From the NCBI RefSeq assembly GCF_014842915.1, contig NZ_JACYXI010000008.1:62001-126000 (forward strand): a DNA stretch of 64,000 nt, in the 5' to 3' direction. Under the pieces are notes generated by a model. It ran no database searches. It was not told where the DNA came from and worked only from the letters and a program-made list of their open reading frames with translations. The translations under genes and the position numbers were made by a program. This stretch comes from Roseibium litorale (GTDB taxonomy: Bacteria > Pseudomonadota > Alphaproteobacteria > Rhizobiales > Stappiaceae). Below are positions 1-8,365 of this stretch, piece by piece (the stretch's first letter is position 1; every line of letters starts with the position of its first letter).

Positions 1-632
1 CTTCTTGCCCCGTCGCAGCCCACCACGTAGCGCGCCCTGACCGTGCGGCGCTGCCCTTCGTCGTCACCCTCCGCCCGCTCGAGCGACACGGTGACGGGAT
101 AATCGGCTGCCTCGGGATCGACCGTCAGATCGGCGAGCTGCCAGCCATAGTCCGGTTCGAGCCGGGACGGCGACTTGCGCATGACCTCGAGATACATGTC
201 ATGCACGCGCGCCTGATTGAGGATCATGTGCGGCATCTCGGAGAGACCGTCCTCGACGTCTTGAATGCGCCCGTTGCGGGTGATGTGCTCCGGATTGGCT
301 GCGTCCGGCTTCCAGAAGGTGGTCTCGTTCACCCAATAGCCCTGCTTGAGGATCTTCTCCGCAAAGCCGAAGGCGTTGAACATTTCCATGGACCGGCAGG
401 AAATGCCATCGGCCTGCCCCTTTTCCATTGGACCGGCCCGGCGTTCGACAATGCGGGTGGAAATGCCGGGGAAGGCGGATAGCTGGGCGGCGAGCGTCAA
501 TCCGGCGGGGCCTGTGCCAGCGATGAGTACATCGACCGTCTCTGGCAGGCCGCCTTGCTGAACATCCCGGCCGTCCGCAGCTTCGCTGATTTCCGGATCT
601 CCGGGACGGAATCCATTGAGGTGATACTGCAT
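1..632 (-). CDS. FAD-dependent aromatic-ring monooxygenase, MobA-like (partial, C-terminus beyond the left edge)
   Basis: About 210 N-terminal residues are present. The start is the ATG at 632, preceded on the minus strand by a purine-rich AGGGAGGA-type site. The protein opens MQYHLNGFRPGDPE and carries the Rossmann dinucleotide-binding motif GTGPAGLTLAAQL around residues 39-51, then RIVERRAG and GQADGISCRSMEMF, the pattern of class A flavoprotein hydroxylases of the phenol 2-monooxygenase / 3-hydroxybenzoate 4-monooxygenase group. It ends in the window near VGCDGARS, the DG motif of that class. Known members hydroxylate 3-hydroxybenzoate to protocatechuate using NADPH and O2. It is divergent from the marR gene, which probably controls it. 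The substrate is inferred from family resemblance and from the ring-cleavage operon downstream. Confidence 0.82.
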   Translation of the reverse strand, partial: MQYHLNGFRPGDPEISEAADGRDVQQGGLPETVDVLIAGTGPAGLTLAAQLSAFPGISTRIVERRAGPMEKGQADGISCRSMEMFNAFGFAEKILKQGYWVNETTFWKPDAANPEHITRNGRIQDVEDGLSEMPHMILNQARVHDMYLEVMRKSPSRLEPDYGWQLADLTVDPEAADYPVTVSLERAEGDDEGQRRTVRARYVVGCDGAR

Positions 633-652
633 CCATAGTCCTCCCTATGACG

Positions 653-680
653 TCATTTAGTAAGTTGACTTATCATTTAG
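653..680. promoter_or_regulatory. Putative MarR operator in the divergent monooxygenase/marR promoter region
   Basis: The AT-rich spacer between the two divergent genes contains a perfect palindrome, TAAGT-TG-ACTTA (661-672), flanked by two direct copies of TCATTTAG at 653-660 and 673-680, exactly 20 bp apart. MarR dimers bind short palindromes placed between divergent genes, so this is the most likely operator. That assignment is an inference; the repeats themselves are directly visible. Confidence 0.5.
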
Positions 681-762
681 CGGAGCTTTCGACAGGTCAA
701 TTAAAAAAGTATGTCGTCTTATTATTTTTTGCTATGAAGACGGAAACCGATGAGGAACGGTC

Positions 763-1224
763 ATGATCGAAGAAAGCGACGGCGCCGTCAGCGCCACGAT
801 GCCGGGGCATCTGATCCGGCGCCTGCACCAGATATCGACCCAGGTGTTCGCCCGGCGGATCCGCGAGGCGGGATCGGACCTAACGCCCGTCCAGTTCGCC
901 GCTCTTGACGCCATTCATCAAAAGCCGGGCGTCGACCAGGCGAGCCTTGCCCATTCCATCGCCAAGGACCGGGCGACCGTGGGCGCCGTCGTTGATCGCA
1001 TGGAGCAGAAGGGCCTCCTGATCCGCGTCGTCAGCGGCCAGGATAAGCGCGCCCGCGAACTGACGCTGACCGACGAGGGCCGCAGGGCGCTCAAAGCGCT
1101 CATGCCGGTGGTCACCGGCCTTCAAAAGGAAATTCTCAAAGGGCTTAGCGAGGACGAGTACCACCAGTTCATCGCGCTGGCGGCGAAGGCCGCGCGGTCA
1201 GGCGAACCCGCCAACGAGGACTGA
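763..1224 (+). CDS. MarR-family transcriptional regulator
   Basis: A 153-residue protein, the usual MarR length. The winged-helix core runs from about residue 30 to 120: LTPVQFAALDAIHQKPGVDQASLAHSI, then the recognition-helix region DRATVGAVVDRMEQKGLL, then the wing VSGQDKRARELTLTDEGR. Members are dimeric repressors relieved by phenolic or aromatic-acid ligands. It diverges from the MobA-like monooxygenase with only 130 bp between the starts, which suggests that the monooxygenase substrate or its product is the inducer. The ATG at 763 follows GAACGGTC, a weak ribosome-binding site. It ends in a terminator shared with the convergent TRAP operon. Confidence 0.9.
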   Translation: MIEESDGAVSATMPGHLIRRLHQISTQVFARRIREAGSDLTPVQFAALDAIHQKPGVDQASLAHSIAKDRATVGAVVDRMEQKGLLIRVVSGQDKRARELTLTDEGRRALKALMPVVTGLQKEILKGLSEDEYHQFIALAAKAARSGEPANED

Positions 1225-1243
1225 CATTTGGCCGGAACGGCAA

Positions 1244-1271
1244 TGGCCCGTCCGGAGAACCGGACGGGCCA
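1244..1271. terminator. Bidirectional terminator between marR and the TRAP operon
   Basis: A perfect 12-bp stem (TGGCCCGTCCGG paired with CCGGACGGGCCA) with an AGAA loop sits between two convergent 3' ends (1224 and 1303). It lacks a long T tract on either side, so it may work as a barrier or as an RNA 3'-end stabiliser. Confidence 0.7.
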
Positions 1272-1302
1272 CTTGGTACCTTGCAAACTGTCAAAGCGTC
1301 GA

Positions 1303-2292
1303 TCAGTTCCCCTTGAGGGCCTTGGCGAAGGCGCTGGCTTCAAGCCCCTGGGCGTCGGCATCGGCGATAATCTTCTCGACAGCTGCACTGCTTGCGGCGT
1401 TGAACTTGGCAGCTTCCTCCGGCGCCAGCGTGATCACTTCCTTGCCATCGGTGCCTGCGAAGTCCGCCAGCGCCTTGTCGGCAACCGCCAGCCATGCCTT
1501 GTTGCCGTTGACGGCAGCCGTGCGGCCGGCATCCAGCACGATCTTCTGCTGGTCTTCGGTCAGATCGCTGAAGCTGTCGCGGTTCATGATCAGGAAGAAG
1601 TCGGACATCGTGGTGTCCATGCCCTGGGTGATGTACTTCGTGACTTCGGCAAGCTTGAACGCCTTGAGAGTCGTCGCATCGATCATCGCGCCGTCGATGA
1701 CACCGGTCTGCATCGCGTTGTAAATTTCCGGCGCTGGCATGGAGACAGGCGTCGCCCCCCAGGCCTCGACGACGAGACCGGCATTGCGGGACGGCACGCG
1801 GATCTTCAAACCCTTCAGGTCCTCCAGGCTGCGGATCGGCTTCTGGCCCGTGAACAGCAGGTTCGGCGCGTTGTTCCAAAGGCCCAGCAAGACCACGCGC
1901 TTGTACTCGTCCGACAGCTTGTCGAGATTGGCGAGCATGCGCTCCGTGCCGGTTTCGGCGGTGATCACACCCGGCAGTTCGGCCAGGAGTGTTTTCGGGA
2001 AATTGGCGGCGGTGTAGCCCGGCAGGCCGAAGGCTATGTCGGTGACACCTTCCAGCGCCCGGTTATACTGCTCGGCCGGTCCCGGACCGATTTCCCCGCC
2101 CATGTAGAGCGTAACCGTGATCGCGCCGCCAGTCTTGTCGGCGATGGTGGCGGCAAAGGGCTTGTAGGTGGACTCGACCACGAAATGGGTCGGCGGCTGG
2201 AAGTCGGCCAGCTTGAGGTCTTCTGCGGATGCAACGGATGCTGCCAGCGTGAACGTCGCTGCCAGGGCAGCCGTGAGTGTCTTCAGTTTCAT
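1303..2292 (-). CDS. TRAP transporter solute-binding protein, DctP family
   Basis: A 329-residue periplasmic binding protein with a Sec signal peptide at residues 1-23 (cleavage after VASA). DctP features include GLKIRVPSRNAGLVVEAWGA around residues 161-180, with the conserved arginine R165 that salt-bridges a substrate carboxylate, and ALQTG/MQTGVIDGAM-type residues after it. It delivers an organic acid to the DctQM membrane pair encoded just upstream in the same operon (dctQ-dctM-dctP order on the minus strand). Placement beside aromatic ring-cleavage genes suggests an aromatic or related carboxylate substrate, which is an inference. A 121-bp spacer separates it from dctM, often a sign of separately enhanced expression of the binding protein. 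Confidence 0.9.
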   Translation of the reverse strand: MKLKTLTAALAATFTLAASVASAEDLKLADFQPPTHFVVESTYKPFAATIADKTGGAITVTLYMGGEIGPGPAEQYNRALEGVTDIAFGLPGYTAANFPKTLLAELPGVITAETGTERMLANLDKLSDEYKRVVLLGLWNNAPNLLFTGQKPIRSLEDLKGLKIRVPSRNAGLVVEAWGATPVSMPAPEIYNAMQTGVIDGAMIDATTLKAFKLAEVTKYITQGMDTTMSDFFLIMNRDSFSDLTEDQQKIVLDAGRTAAVNGNKAWLAVADKALADFAGTDGKEVITLAPEEAAKFNAASSAAVEKIIADADAQGLEASAFAKALKGN

Positions 2293-2413
2293 CCTTTTCC
2301 TCCACTCTTGGATGTTTGAACAAAGCCGGACCGGCGCCGCCGGTTCTGGCCGTTGGTCTAGGTCTCCGCCCGGACGGCATGCGGAATGAAGGGCGAACCG
2401 TCTGGCATGCCGC

Positions 2414-3718
2414 TCACCCGAACATCGTGTTGGGCAGGAACAGGGCGATCTCCGGCACCGCGATGATCAGCAGCAGGCCGATGATCATGGCCAGCAGGAA
2501 CGGCGCGACACCCCGGAAGATGGTGGTCAGCGGTACGTCGCCGGCCACCGCGCGGACAACGAAGACATTCAGCCCGACGGGCGGCGTGATCATGCCCATT
2601 TCGATGACGATCACCGCGACGACGCCGAACCAGACCGGATCGAAACCGAGCGCCGTGATCACCGGAAAAACGATCGGAATCGTGATGACCAGCATGGACA
2701 ACCCGTCCATGAACATGCCGAGCACGATATAGGCGAGAATAATGACGAAGAGCGTGCCATAGGCCCCAAGACCCATGGCGCCGAGACCCTCGCCAAGCGT
2801 GGCAGGAATGCGGGTGACCGCAAAGAACGGGTTGAGAACGTTGGCGCCGATCACGATCGCATAGAGCATGGCCGAGGTGCTGAGCGTGCTCATCACTGCG
2901 TCGCGGAAATTCTTGAAGGACAAGCGCCGCTTGATGACGGCAAGCAGGATCACCAGCGCCGCGCCGACGCCGGAGGCTTCGACGGGAGTGAAGACGCCGA
3001 CATAGATGCCGCCGATGGACAGGACGATGACGAGAAGAAGCGGCGCGGCCTGCCACAGGATCCGGAAGCGGTCAGCCAGCGCGACGGATTCGCCGCGCGG
3101 GCCTGCCTTGGGATCGAAGTAAGAGACCAGCCAGACCACCGCCATGAACAGCCCCGTCAGCAGCAGTCCGGGCACCACGCCCGCCATGAACAGGCGGCCG
3201 ATCGATTCCTCGGTCAGGATCGCGTACAACACGAATCCGGTCGAAGGCGGTATAAGAAAGCCGAGCGTACCGCCCGCGGCGATCGCACCCGTGGACAGGC
3301 CCGGAGCGTAGCCAAGCCTCCGCATTTCCGGCAGCGCCACCTTTCCCAGCGTGACCGCGGTGGCGACCGAGGAGCCCGAAACGGCTGCGAAGACGGCGCA
3401 ACCGAGCACCGATGCGGAGGCGAGCCCGCCACGGAACCGGCCAACCCAGGCGAAGGCGGCATCATACAGCCCGCGGCTAAAGCCCGCCGCCGACGAGACG
3501 TTGCCCAGCAGCACGAACATCGGCACGACGATGAGATTGTAGTTGGAAATGGCCGAGTAGCTCTCCGTCAGAAGAACGCCTCCGGCGCTGCGCGGCCCTT
3601 CCAGCACCCAATAGCCGCCGAAGCCGACGATCAGCATGGAGAAGGCGACAGGGACACGAATGATCAGGAGAGCAAACAGGCAGGCGATGCCCACGAATCC
3701 GGCGGTGAAAGGCGTCAT
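2414..3718 (-). CDS. TRAP transporter large permease, DctM family
   Basis: A 434-residue membrane protein with about 12 hydrophobic segments. The start chosen is the ATG at 3718 (MTPFTAGFVGIACLF), which overlaps the dctQ stop by ATGA; the in-frame extension further upstream would lie inside dctQ. Family signatures include SGSSVATAVTLGKVALPEM and GTLGFLIPPSTGFVLYAILTEESIGRLFMAG, the conserved PPS loop of DctM. It forms the sodium-coupled transport channel with DctQ. Translational coupling with dctQ and the downstream dctP supports one complex. Confidence 0.9.
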   Translation of the reverse strand: MTPFTAGFVGIACLFALLIIRVPVAFSMLIVGFGGYWVLEGPRSAGGVLLTESYSAISNYNLIVVPMFVLLGNVSSAAGFSRGLYDAAFAWVGRFRGGLASASVLGCAVFAAVSGSSVATAVTLGKVALPEMRRLGYAPGLSTGAIAAGGTLGFLIPPSTGFVLYAILTEESIGRLFMAGVVPGLLLTGLFMAVVWLVSYFDPKAGPRGESVALADRFRILWQAAPLLLVIVLSIGGIYVGVFTPVEASGVGAALVILLAVIKRRLSFKNFRDAVMSTLSTSAMLYAIVIGANVLNPFFAVTRIPATLGEGLGAMGLGAYGTLFVIILAYIVLGMFMDGLSMLVITIPIVFPVITALGFDPVWFGVVAVIVIEMGMITPPVGLNVFVVRAVAGDVPLTTIFRGVAPFLLAMIIGLLLIIAVPEIALFLPNTMFG

Positions 3719-4215
3719 CACTTTGCCCCCCTCAAGAGGACCACGACAAGCTGCACGGCAAAGGTCAGGACGCAAAGACCCGCTCCCGCCGCCAGGATGG
3801 CGTAGAAAGGCCAGATCGGCATGCGCAGCATGTTGGTTGCGTCACCCCATTGCCAGGCGTCGAGCGCCTTCAGGACGGCGCGTTGCGCCAGGATGCCCAT
3901 CACAAGCCCGGACAGGCAATAGGCGGCGATGTCGCCGATGAACCGGCCCCAGCGGCCAAGCAGCCGCTCGAAGACATCGACGGCGACATGCTCGCGCCTT
4001 GCGGTGCAGTATGGCAAGGATGCCATGATCAGGGCGACCGCGGTCAATTGTACGAATTCGTTGACGCCGAGGATCGGAATGCCCAGGAGATAGCGCATGA
4101 CGACGCCCAACGTGACGATGGCGACGATGGCCAGCAGGCAGACGGCGCCGATGATGGCGAGGTAGAAGGTCGTCCGCTCGAACCGCGACGACCAGATTTC
4201 GAGGGTCTCACGCAT
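3718..4215 (-). CDS. TRAP transporter small permease, DctQ family
   Basis: About 165 residues with four predicted membrane helices, as in DctQ: the first after RFERTTFYLAIIGAVCLL, the second around FVQLTAVALIMASLP followed by the family hallmark REHVAVDVFE, and two C-terminal helices. The start is ambiguous. The ATG at 4215 (MRETLEIW) has an AGGAG 12 nt upstream; an in-frame ATG at 4242 and a GTG at 4252-4254 would add 9 or 13 residues. It overlaps dctM by ATGA. DctQ binds DctM and is essential for transport but is poorly conserved in sequence. Confidence 0.85.
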   Translation of the reverse strand: MRETLEIWSSRFERTTFYLAIIGAVCLLAIVAIVTLGVVMRYLLGIPILGVNEFVQLTAVALIMASLPYCTARREHVAVDVFERLLGRWGRFIGDIAAYCLSGLVMGILAQRAVLKALDAWQWGDATNMLRMPIWPFYAILAAGAGLCVLTFAVQLVVVLLRGAK

Positions 4216-4448
4216 GGCCCGGCAATGCTCCTGCGCAGCCATTGGCTCCGCCACGGCGCTTGAACCGGCTGGCCGGGCTGCGCACGATGCGGGGGCCTGG
4301 CGCCATCCTCGACGGGGTCATACGTATCGGCACCATGCGTCCTCCCATTCAAATTGCGCACGAAGCTCTTTCGGCTTTGTGGCTTGAGACTAGGGGAAAC
4401 ATTATCCGGTTAGCCAATTCAAAGGCGGCATTCTTGGATTAGTTCAAG

Positions 4449-5624
4449 CTATAGCGTCGCACCTTCCACGCTCTCTCGCAGCAGTGTGAGAAGCAGTTCC
4501 TGGGCCTTGGTCGGCGCCCAACTGGCGCGATAGGTCAGGCCGATCTGACGCGCCTGCCAGCCGGCGGTGGCCTTGATTTCCGTGACCAGACCCTTGGATA
4601 TTTCCGCCCGCGCCTGCGCACTGGAGATACAGCCGAGATGGTCGCTGTTGTCGAGGATCTCCCGCATGAACAGGATAGAGCCTGCCTCGATGATGCTTTC
4701 CGGCTGGCCGACCCCGGCGAAAAAGGCATCGAACTGATCGCGGGCCGGCGTTCCCTGACGGGGAACCACCCAGGCGCATTCCCTGAGGTCCTCCAGGCTG
4801 ACATTGTCCCGGCCTGCCAGAGGGTGGTGGTTGCCGGAAAGGATAGTGAGCTTGTCCGTGAACAGCGGCTCCTGAACGATGTCTCCGATCGGCGCCGGAA
4901 CCCTGAGCGCCCCGACGATCATATCGATCTCGCCCCGCCTCAGTCCTCCCAGAAGCTCGTCATAAAGGCCGTCCATGATCAGCACCGGGTGACGGGGACG
5001 CTCCTGGCGGAAGCGTACGAGCGCCCTTGGCAACAGCACCGACCGGGAGAGCGGCAGCGCCCCGATCACGATCCGCCCGGCTTCACCGCCGTCGAGTTCG
5101 GCCAGATCCGCTTCCAGCTGATCCAGCTCACGGAAGGCGAGCATGACCGCCTGCACCAGCGCGCGCGTGGCCCGCCCGGCGATCATGCCGAACGAGGTGC
5201 GCTCGAAAAGGTTGCGGCCAGCTTCCTGTTCAAGTTGCGAGATCGCCCGGTGCACGGTGGGCTGGGCGAGGCCCAGACGCCGGGCGGCGAGCGTGAAGTT
5301 CTCGGTCTCATGCACCGCGACCAGCGCCTGCAATTGCGCGGTGGTGGCAGTTAATCGCAGCCGCGGCGAGACATCGGACAGCGCCGGATCCAGCAGGGCG
5401 AAGGCGCGCTGGACCCGGCTGGCGAGAACCTCCCCGCGAGGGGTGGCAAAGAACCCCTGACGTGTCCGGTCAAAGAGCGGGCCTCCGGCCTCCTTCTCCA
5501 GTTTGCCGATTGCCTGCGTCACCGCGGGCTGCGACACGTGGCAAGCCTCGGCCGACTGGGTCAGGGAACCGGTTTTGGCGACCCAGAGATAGAGACGAAG
5601 ATGGCGGAGGTTGCGTGAAATCAC
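4449..5624 (-). CDS. LysR-type regulator with two tandem HTH domains
   Basis: A 391-residue protein, roughly 80-90 longer than a normal LysR regulator. The extra length is a second DNA-binding domain. HTH 1 spans about residues 6-65 (SLTQSAEACHVSQPAVTQAIGKLE ... LFDRTRQGFFATPRGEVL). HTH 2 spans about 95-155 (NFTLAARRLGLAQPTVHRAISQLE ... LFERTSFGMIAGRATRAL). A periplasmic-binding-like effector domain follows from about 165 (GRIVIGALPLSRSVLLPRAL). The start is a GTG at 5624 overlapping the stop of the upstream dehydrogenase (GTGA), so the two are translationally coupled. The protein probably controls the ring-cleavage operon and the TRAP genes that lie on either side; the ligand is unknown. Confidence 0.88.
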   Translation of the reverse strand: MISRNLRHLRLYLWVAKTGSLTQSAEACHVSQPAVTQAIGKLEKEAGGPLFDRTRQGFFATPRGEVLASRVQRAFALLDPALSDVSPRLRLTATTAQLQALVAVHETENFTLAARRLGLAQPTVHRAISQLEQEAGRNLFERTSFGMIAGRATRALVQAVMLAFRELDQLEADLAELDGGEAGRIVIGALPLSRSVLLPRALVRFRQERPRHPVLIMDGLYDELLGGLRRGEIDMIVGALRVPAPIGDIVQEPLFTDKLTILSGNHHPLAGRDNVSLEDLRECAWVVPRQGTPARDQFDAFFAGVGQPESIIEAGSILFMREILDNSDHLGCISSAQARAEISKGLVTEIKATAGWQARQIGLTYRASWAPTKAQELLLTLLRESVEGATL

Positions 5625-6493
5625 ATACGGTCCAAAACTGTCTGAAGGCGGGTGGTGAGGTTTGCGGGTCCTGGATCTGCGCGCAGGCCGCCGATTTCTT
5701 CCTGCCACTCTGCGCTTGCCGCACTCATCGCACCGGAAAAGCCGAGTTCGCGGATGGTCAGTGCCACCTCCCGCATTTCCGCCGCCCGGCGCCTGCCGTG
5801 AACCATCATGCGCTCCAGATTATAGGCGCCGCGCCGGCGCCATTCGAGCGCTGGATCGGATGCCTCAAGCGAGGCGATAACGCTCTCCTCGACACCTGCC
5901 CTTTGCGCCGCGAGAAAACACTCGGCGGTCAGGGCCTCGATGCCCTTGACCATGACCGAGCGGATCATCTTGACCGAAGACGCCTGCCCGACCTCGCTTC
6001 CAGCAATCTCCGGGCGCATGTCGAGGGATTGCAGCGCGGCAAAGGCCTCCTGTACATGCGGACCGGACACCAGCACCGGCACGTGATGGCGCTTGGGGTG
6101 GACCGGCGCCATGACCGCCACGTCGACGTAACGTCCGCCGGCTCTTTCGATAACCTCAGCGGCCCGGCGCTTCGTGCCCGGCGCGCAGGAATTACAGTCG
6201 AACCAGAATGCTCCGGGCGCAATGCCATCCGCAGCAGCGCTTGCGGCTATCAGCGCCTGGTCCGCAGTCACCACGCTGAAAACCGCCACGGCCCCGGCGA
6301 GCGCCTGCTGCGGCGTCTGACAACCGGCAACGTCATGCGCGGCATAGCGTGCCGTCATCGCAGTCCCGGCATCGATATCAAAGGCGGTGATCCGGAGGGG
6401 ACGCCGCGCGCCCCAGCCGCTTGTGAATGCCGCCGCAGCCTCGCCGAAGCCAATGAAGGCAACCTGTTCAATCTTGCCGGAATTGCTGTGCAT
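5621..6493 (-). CDS. NAD(P)-dependent oxidoreductase with DUF1932 C-terminal domain
   Basis: A 290-residue member of the 6-phosphogluconate/3-hydroxyisobutyrate dehydrogenase superfamily. The N-terminal Rossmann motif is VAFIGFGEAAAAF around residues 10-22; the C-terminal half (SSVKMIRSVMVKGIEALTAECFLAAQRAGV onward) is the all-helical DUF1932 domain, with the conserved lysine in SVKM. The start is the ATG at 6493, with GGAG 8-11 nt upstream. It is divergent from the galB-like operon and coupled to the tandem-HTH regulator. Its substrate is unknown. In this setting it could oxidise a semialdehyde or hydroxyacid of the ring-cleavage pathway, the step LigC performs in the protocatechuate 4,5 pathway; LigC itself is from a different family. 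Confidence 0.82.
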   Translation of the reverse strand: MHSNSGKIEQVAFIGFGEAAAAFTSGWGARRPLRITAFDIDAGTAMTARYAAHDVAGCQTPQQALAGAVAVFSVVTADQALIAASAAADGIAPGAFWFDCNSCAPGTKRRAAEVIERAGGRYVDVAVMAPVHPKRHHVPVLVSGPHVQEAFAALQSLDMRPEIAGSEVGQASSVKMIRSVMVKGIEALTAECFLAAQRAGVEESVIASLEASDPALEWRRRGAYNLERMMVHGRRRAAEMREVALTIRELGFSGAMSAASAEWQEEIGGLRADPGPANLTTRLQTVLDRM

Positions 6494-6645
6494 GTCGATC
6501 TCCAACCATGTCGTGAGACTGGCAAATGGCAATCGGCTCCGCCAGCGATCATAGCATGAACTTATACCGAGGGACAGGTTTTCGAATTGTCGGCGGGCGG
6601 TGCGGCATGGAATGTCTCTGGCAAGAAAAACCAAGGAGAGACCAC

Positions 6646-7380
6646 ATGCCGGCCAAGAAAACCGCCCTCGTCATATCTGCACATGCCGCGGATTTCGTCT
6701 GGCGCTGCGGCGGCGCCATCGCACTTCACGCATCCATGGGTTATGAAGTGACGGTTGCCTGCCTGTCTTTCGGCGAGCGCGGTGAATCCGCCAAGCTCTG
6801 GAAGCAGCCGGGCATGACACTGGATGCCGTCAAGAAAGCACGGCGCGCAGAAGCGGAGAAGGCCGCGGAAGCGCTCGGCGTTCATGATCTTGTCTGCCTC
6901 GATCTCGGCGACTATCCGCTGGAGCTGTCCCGCGAGGACAAGAACCGGCTGGTCGATGTGATCCGCAAGGTTCAGCCAGCCTTCATGCTGTCCCACTCCA
7001 AATATGACCCCTACAACACCGATCACATGTATGCCACGCAGGTGGCGCTGGAATGCCGGATGATCGCGCAGGCCTGGGGCCACAATCCGGGTGAGAAGGT
7101 TCTTGGCGCGCCGCAGCTCTATCTTTTCGAGCCGCATCAGACCGAGCAGATGGGCTGGAAGCCCGATACCTTCCTCGACATCACCCCGGTCTGGGAGAAG
7201 AAGCGGGCTGCGATCGAGTGTATGGAGGGACAGGAACACCTTTGGGAATATTACACCCGCGTTGCCATCAACCGTGCCAACCATTTCAAGCGCAATTCCG
7301 GCGGGCAGTCGGGGGGGCGGGACTGCAAATACGCGGAGGGCTTCCAGTCCATCTTCCCGCGCACGGTCGACGAACTCTAA
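6646..7380 (+). CDS. galB: 4-oxalomesaconate hydratase-like protein, PIG-L/LmbE fold
   Basis: A 244-residue protein. The motif SAHAADFVWRCGG (residues 11-23) replaces the AHPDDE zinc site of sugar deacetylases in this fold and is the form seen in Pseudomonas GalB, which hydrates 4-oxalomesaconate to 4-carboxy-4-hydroxy-2-oxoadipate. H13 and D16 are the likely metal ligands; MLSHSKYDPYNTDH supplies later ones. The ATG at 6646 has a clear AAGGAGAG site. It is the first gene of a plus-strand operon with a ring-cleavage dioxygenase, GalC-like aldolase and GalD-like tautomerase, which strongly supports the hydratase assignment over a deacetylase. Confidence 0.85.
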   Translation: MPAKKTALVISAHAADFVWRCGGAIALHASMGYEVTVACLSFGERGESAKLWKQPGMTLDAVKKARRAEAEKAAEALGVHDLVCLDLGDYPLELSREDKNRLVDVIRKVQPAFMLSHSKYDPYNTDHMYATQVALECRMIAQAWGHNPGEKVLGAPQLYLFEPHQTEQMGWKPDTFLDITPVWEKKRAAIECMEGQEHLWEYYTRVAINRANHFKRNSGGQSGGRDCKYAEGFQSIFPRTVDEL

Positions 7381-7401
7381 CCGGGACTTCGGGAGGAAAC
7401 C

Positions 7402-8364
7402 ATGACGGAACCCTGCTTTGACCTTGCCCATCTGGCACATGTCGAAATGTACACCGACCGCTTTGAGGAAAGTCTCGATTTCTTCACCCGGGTTTACGGT
7501 CTGAAACTGTCCGGGATGGACGAGACCTCCGCCTATCTGCGCGCCTGGGACGATTATGAATTCCACTCGCTGAAGCTCACGCGCCATCACACCACCGGCG
7601 TTGGCCATATCGCCTATCGCGCCTCCTCCGAGGCTGCTCTCATGCGCCGCGCCAAAGCGATCGAGGAGAGCAAGTATAAGGTGATCGGCTGGGTCGACGG
7701 TGACAGTGGCCACGGCAGGGCCTTCCGTTTCGAGGACCCGTTCGGCCATGTTTTCGAGATCTACTGGGACACTGTCTGGTACGAGGCACAGGAGGAGGCT
7801 GAGAAAGCCGCGCTGAAGAACACCGCTTCCGCGTTTACGGGTGCGGCGCCGCGCAGGCTCGATCATCTCAATCTCTTGAGCGAGGACGTAAGCGAATTCC
7901 GCGCCTTCATGGAGACTTGCCTGGGCAGCCGGGTGACGGAGATGATCCAGCTCGACAATGGCCGGATTGGCGGCTGCTGGTTCACGATCAACAACAAGAC
8001 CTATGATCTTGCCTGCACCGAGGAGCATGGCGGCGGCCAGGGGCGGCTGCACCATGTCACCTATGCAACCGACCAGCGCGAGGACATCCTGCGCGCCGCC
8101 GATATCTTCCTGCAGAACGGCGTCCACATCGAAACGGGACCGCACAAGCACGCTGTCCAGGGCACCTTCTTCCTCTATGTCTGGGAGCCGGCTGGAAACC
8201 GTGTTGAGCTCGCCAATGCCGGCGCACGCCTCATTCTTGCGCCGGACTGGAAGCCGGTCATCTGGACGGAAAAGGACCGCAAGAAGGGCCAGGCCTGGGG
8301 CTTGAAAACCATCGAGACATTCCATACCCACGGCACCCCGCCGGTTGAACCGAAGGGACACTGA
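7402..8364 (+). CDS. VOC-family (type I) extradiol dioxygenase
   Basis: A 320-residue, two-module vicinal-oxygen-chelate protein of the catechol 2,3-dioxygenase type. The iron site appears intact in the C-terminal module: H155 (RRLDHLNLL), H217/H218 (GRLHHVTYA) and E269 (AGNRVEL). H248/H250 (GPHKH) and Y259 resemble second-shell catalytic residues of XylE. It lies 21 bp after the galB-like gene and 1 bp before the galC-like gene. The pathway context calls for cleavage of a trihydroxy- or dihydroxybenzoate, normally done by the unrelated type II LigAB/GalA enzymes, so this is a non-canonical replacement or an enzyme for a different ring. The exact substrate cannot be read from the sequence. 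Confidence 0.85.
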   Translation: MTEPCFDLAHLAHVEMYTDRFEESLDFFTRVYGLKLSGMDETSAYLRAWDDYEFHSLKLTRHHTTGVGHIAYRASSEAALMRRAKAIEESKYKVIGWVDGDSGHGRAFRFEDPFGHVFEIYWDTVWYEAQEEAEKAALKNTASAFTGAAPRRLDHLNLLSEDVSEFRAFMETCLGSRVTEMIQLDNGRIGGCWFTINNKTYDLACTEEHGGGQGRLHHVTYATDQREDILRAADIFLQNGVHIETGPHKHAVQGTFFLYVWEPAGNRVELANAGARLILAPDWKPVIWTEKDRKKGQAWGLKTIETFHTHGTPPVEPKGH

Positions 8365-8365
8365 C

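Noticed and set aside
1228..2319. Long plus-strand open frame antisense to the first dctP
   Set aside because: It mirrors a clear DctP protein with signal peptide; its translation is Arg/Gly/His-rich with no domain, as expected for high-GC antisense frames.
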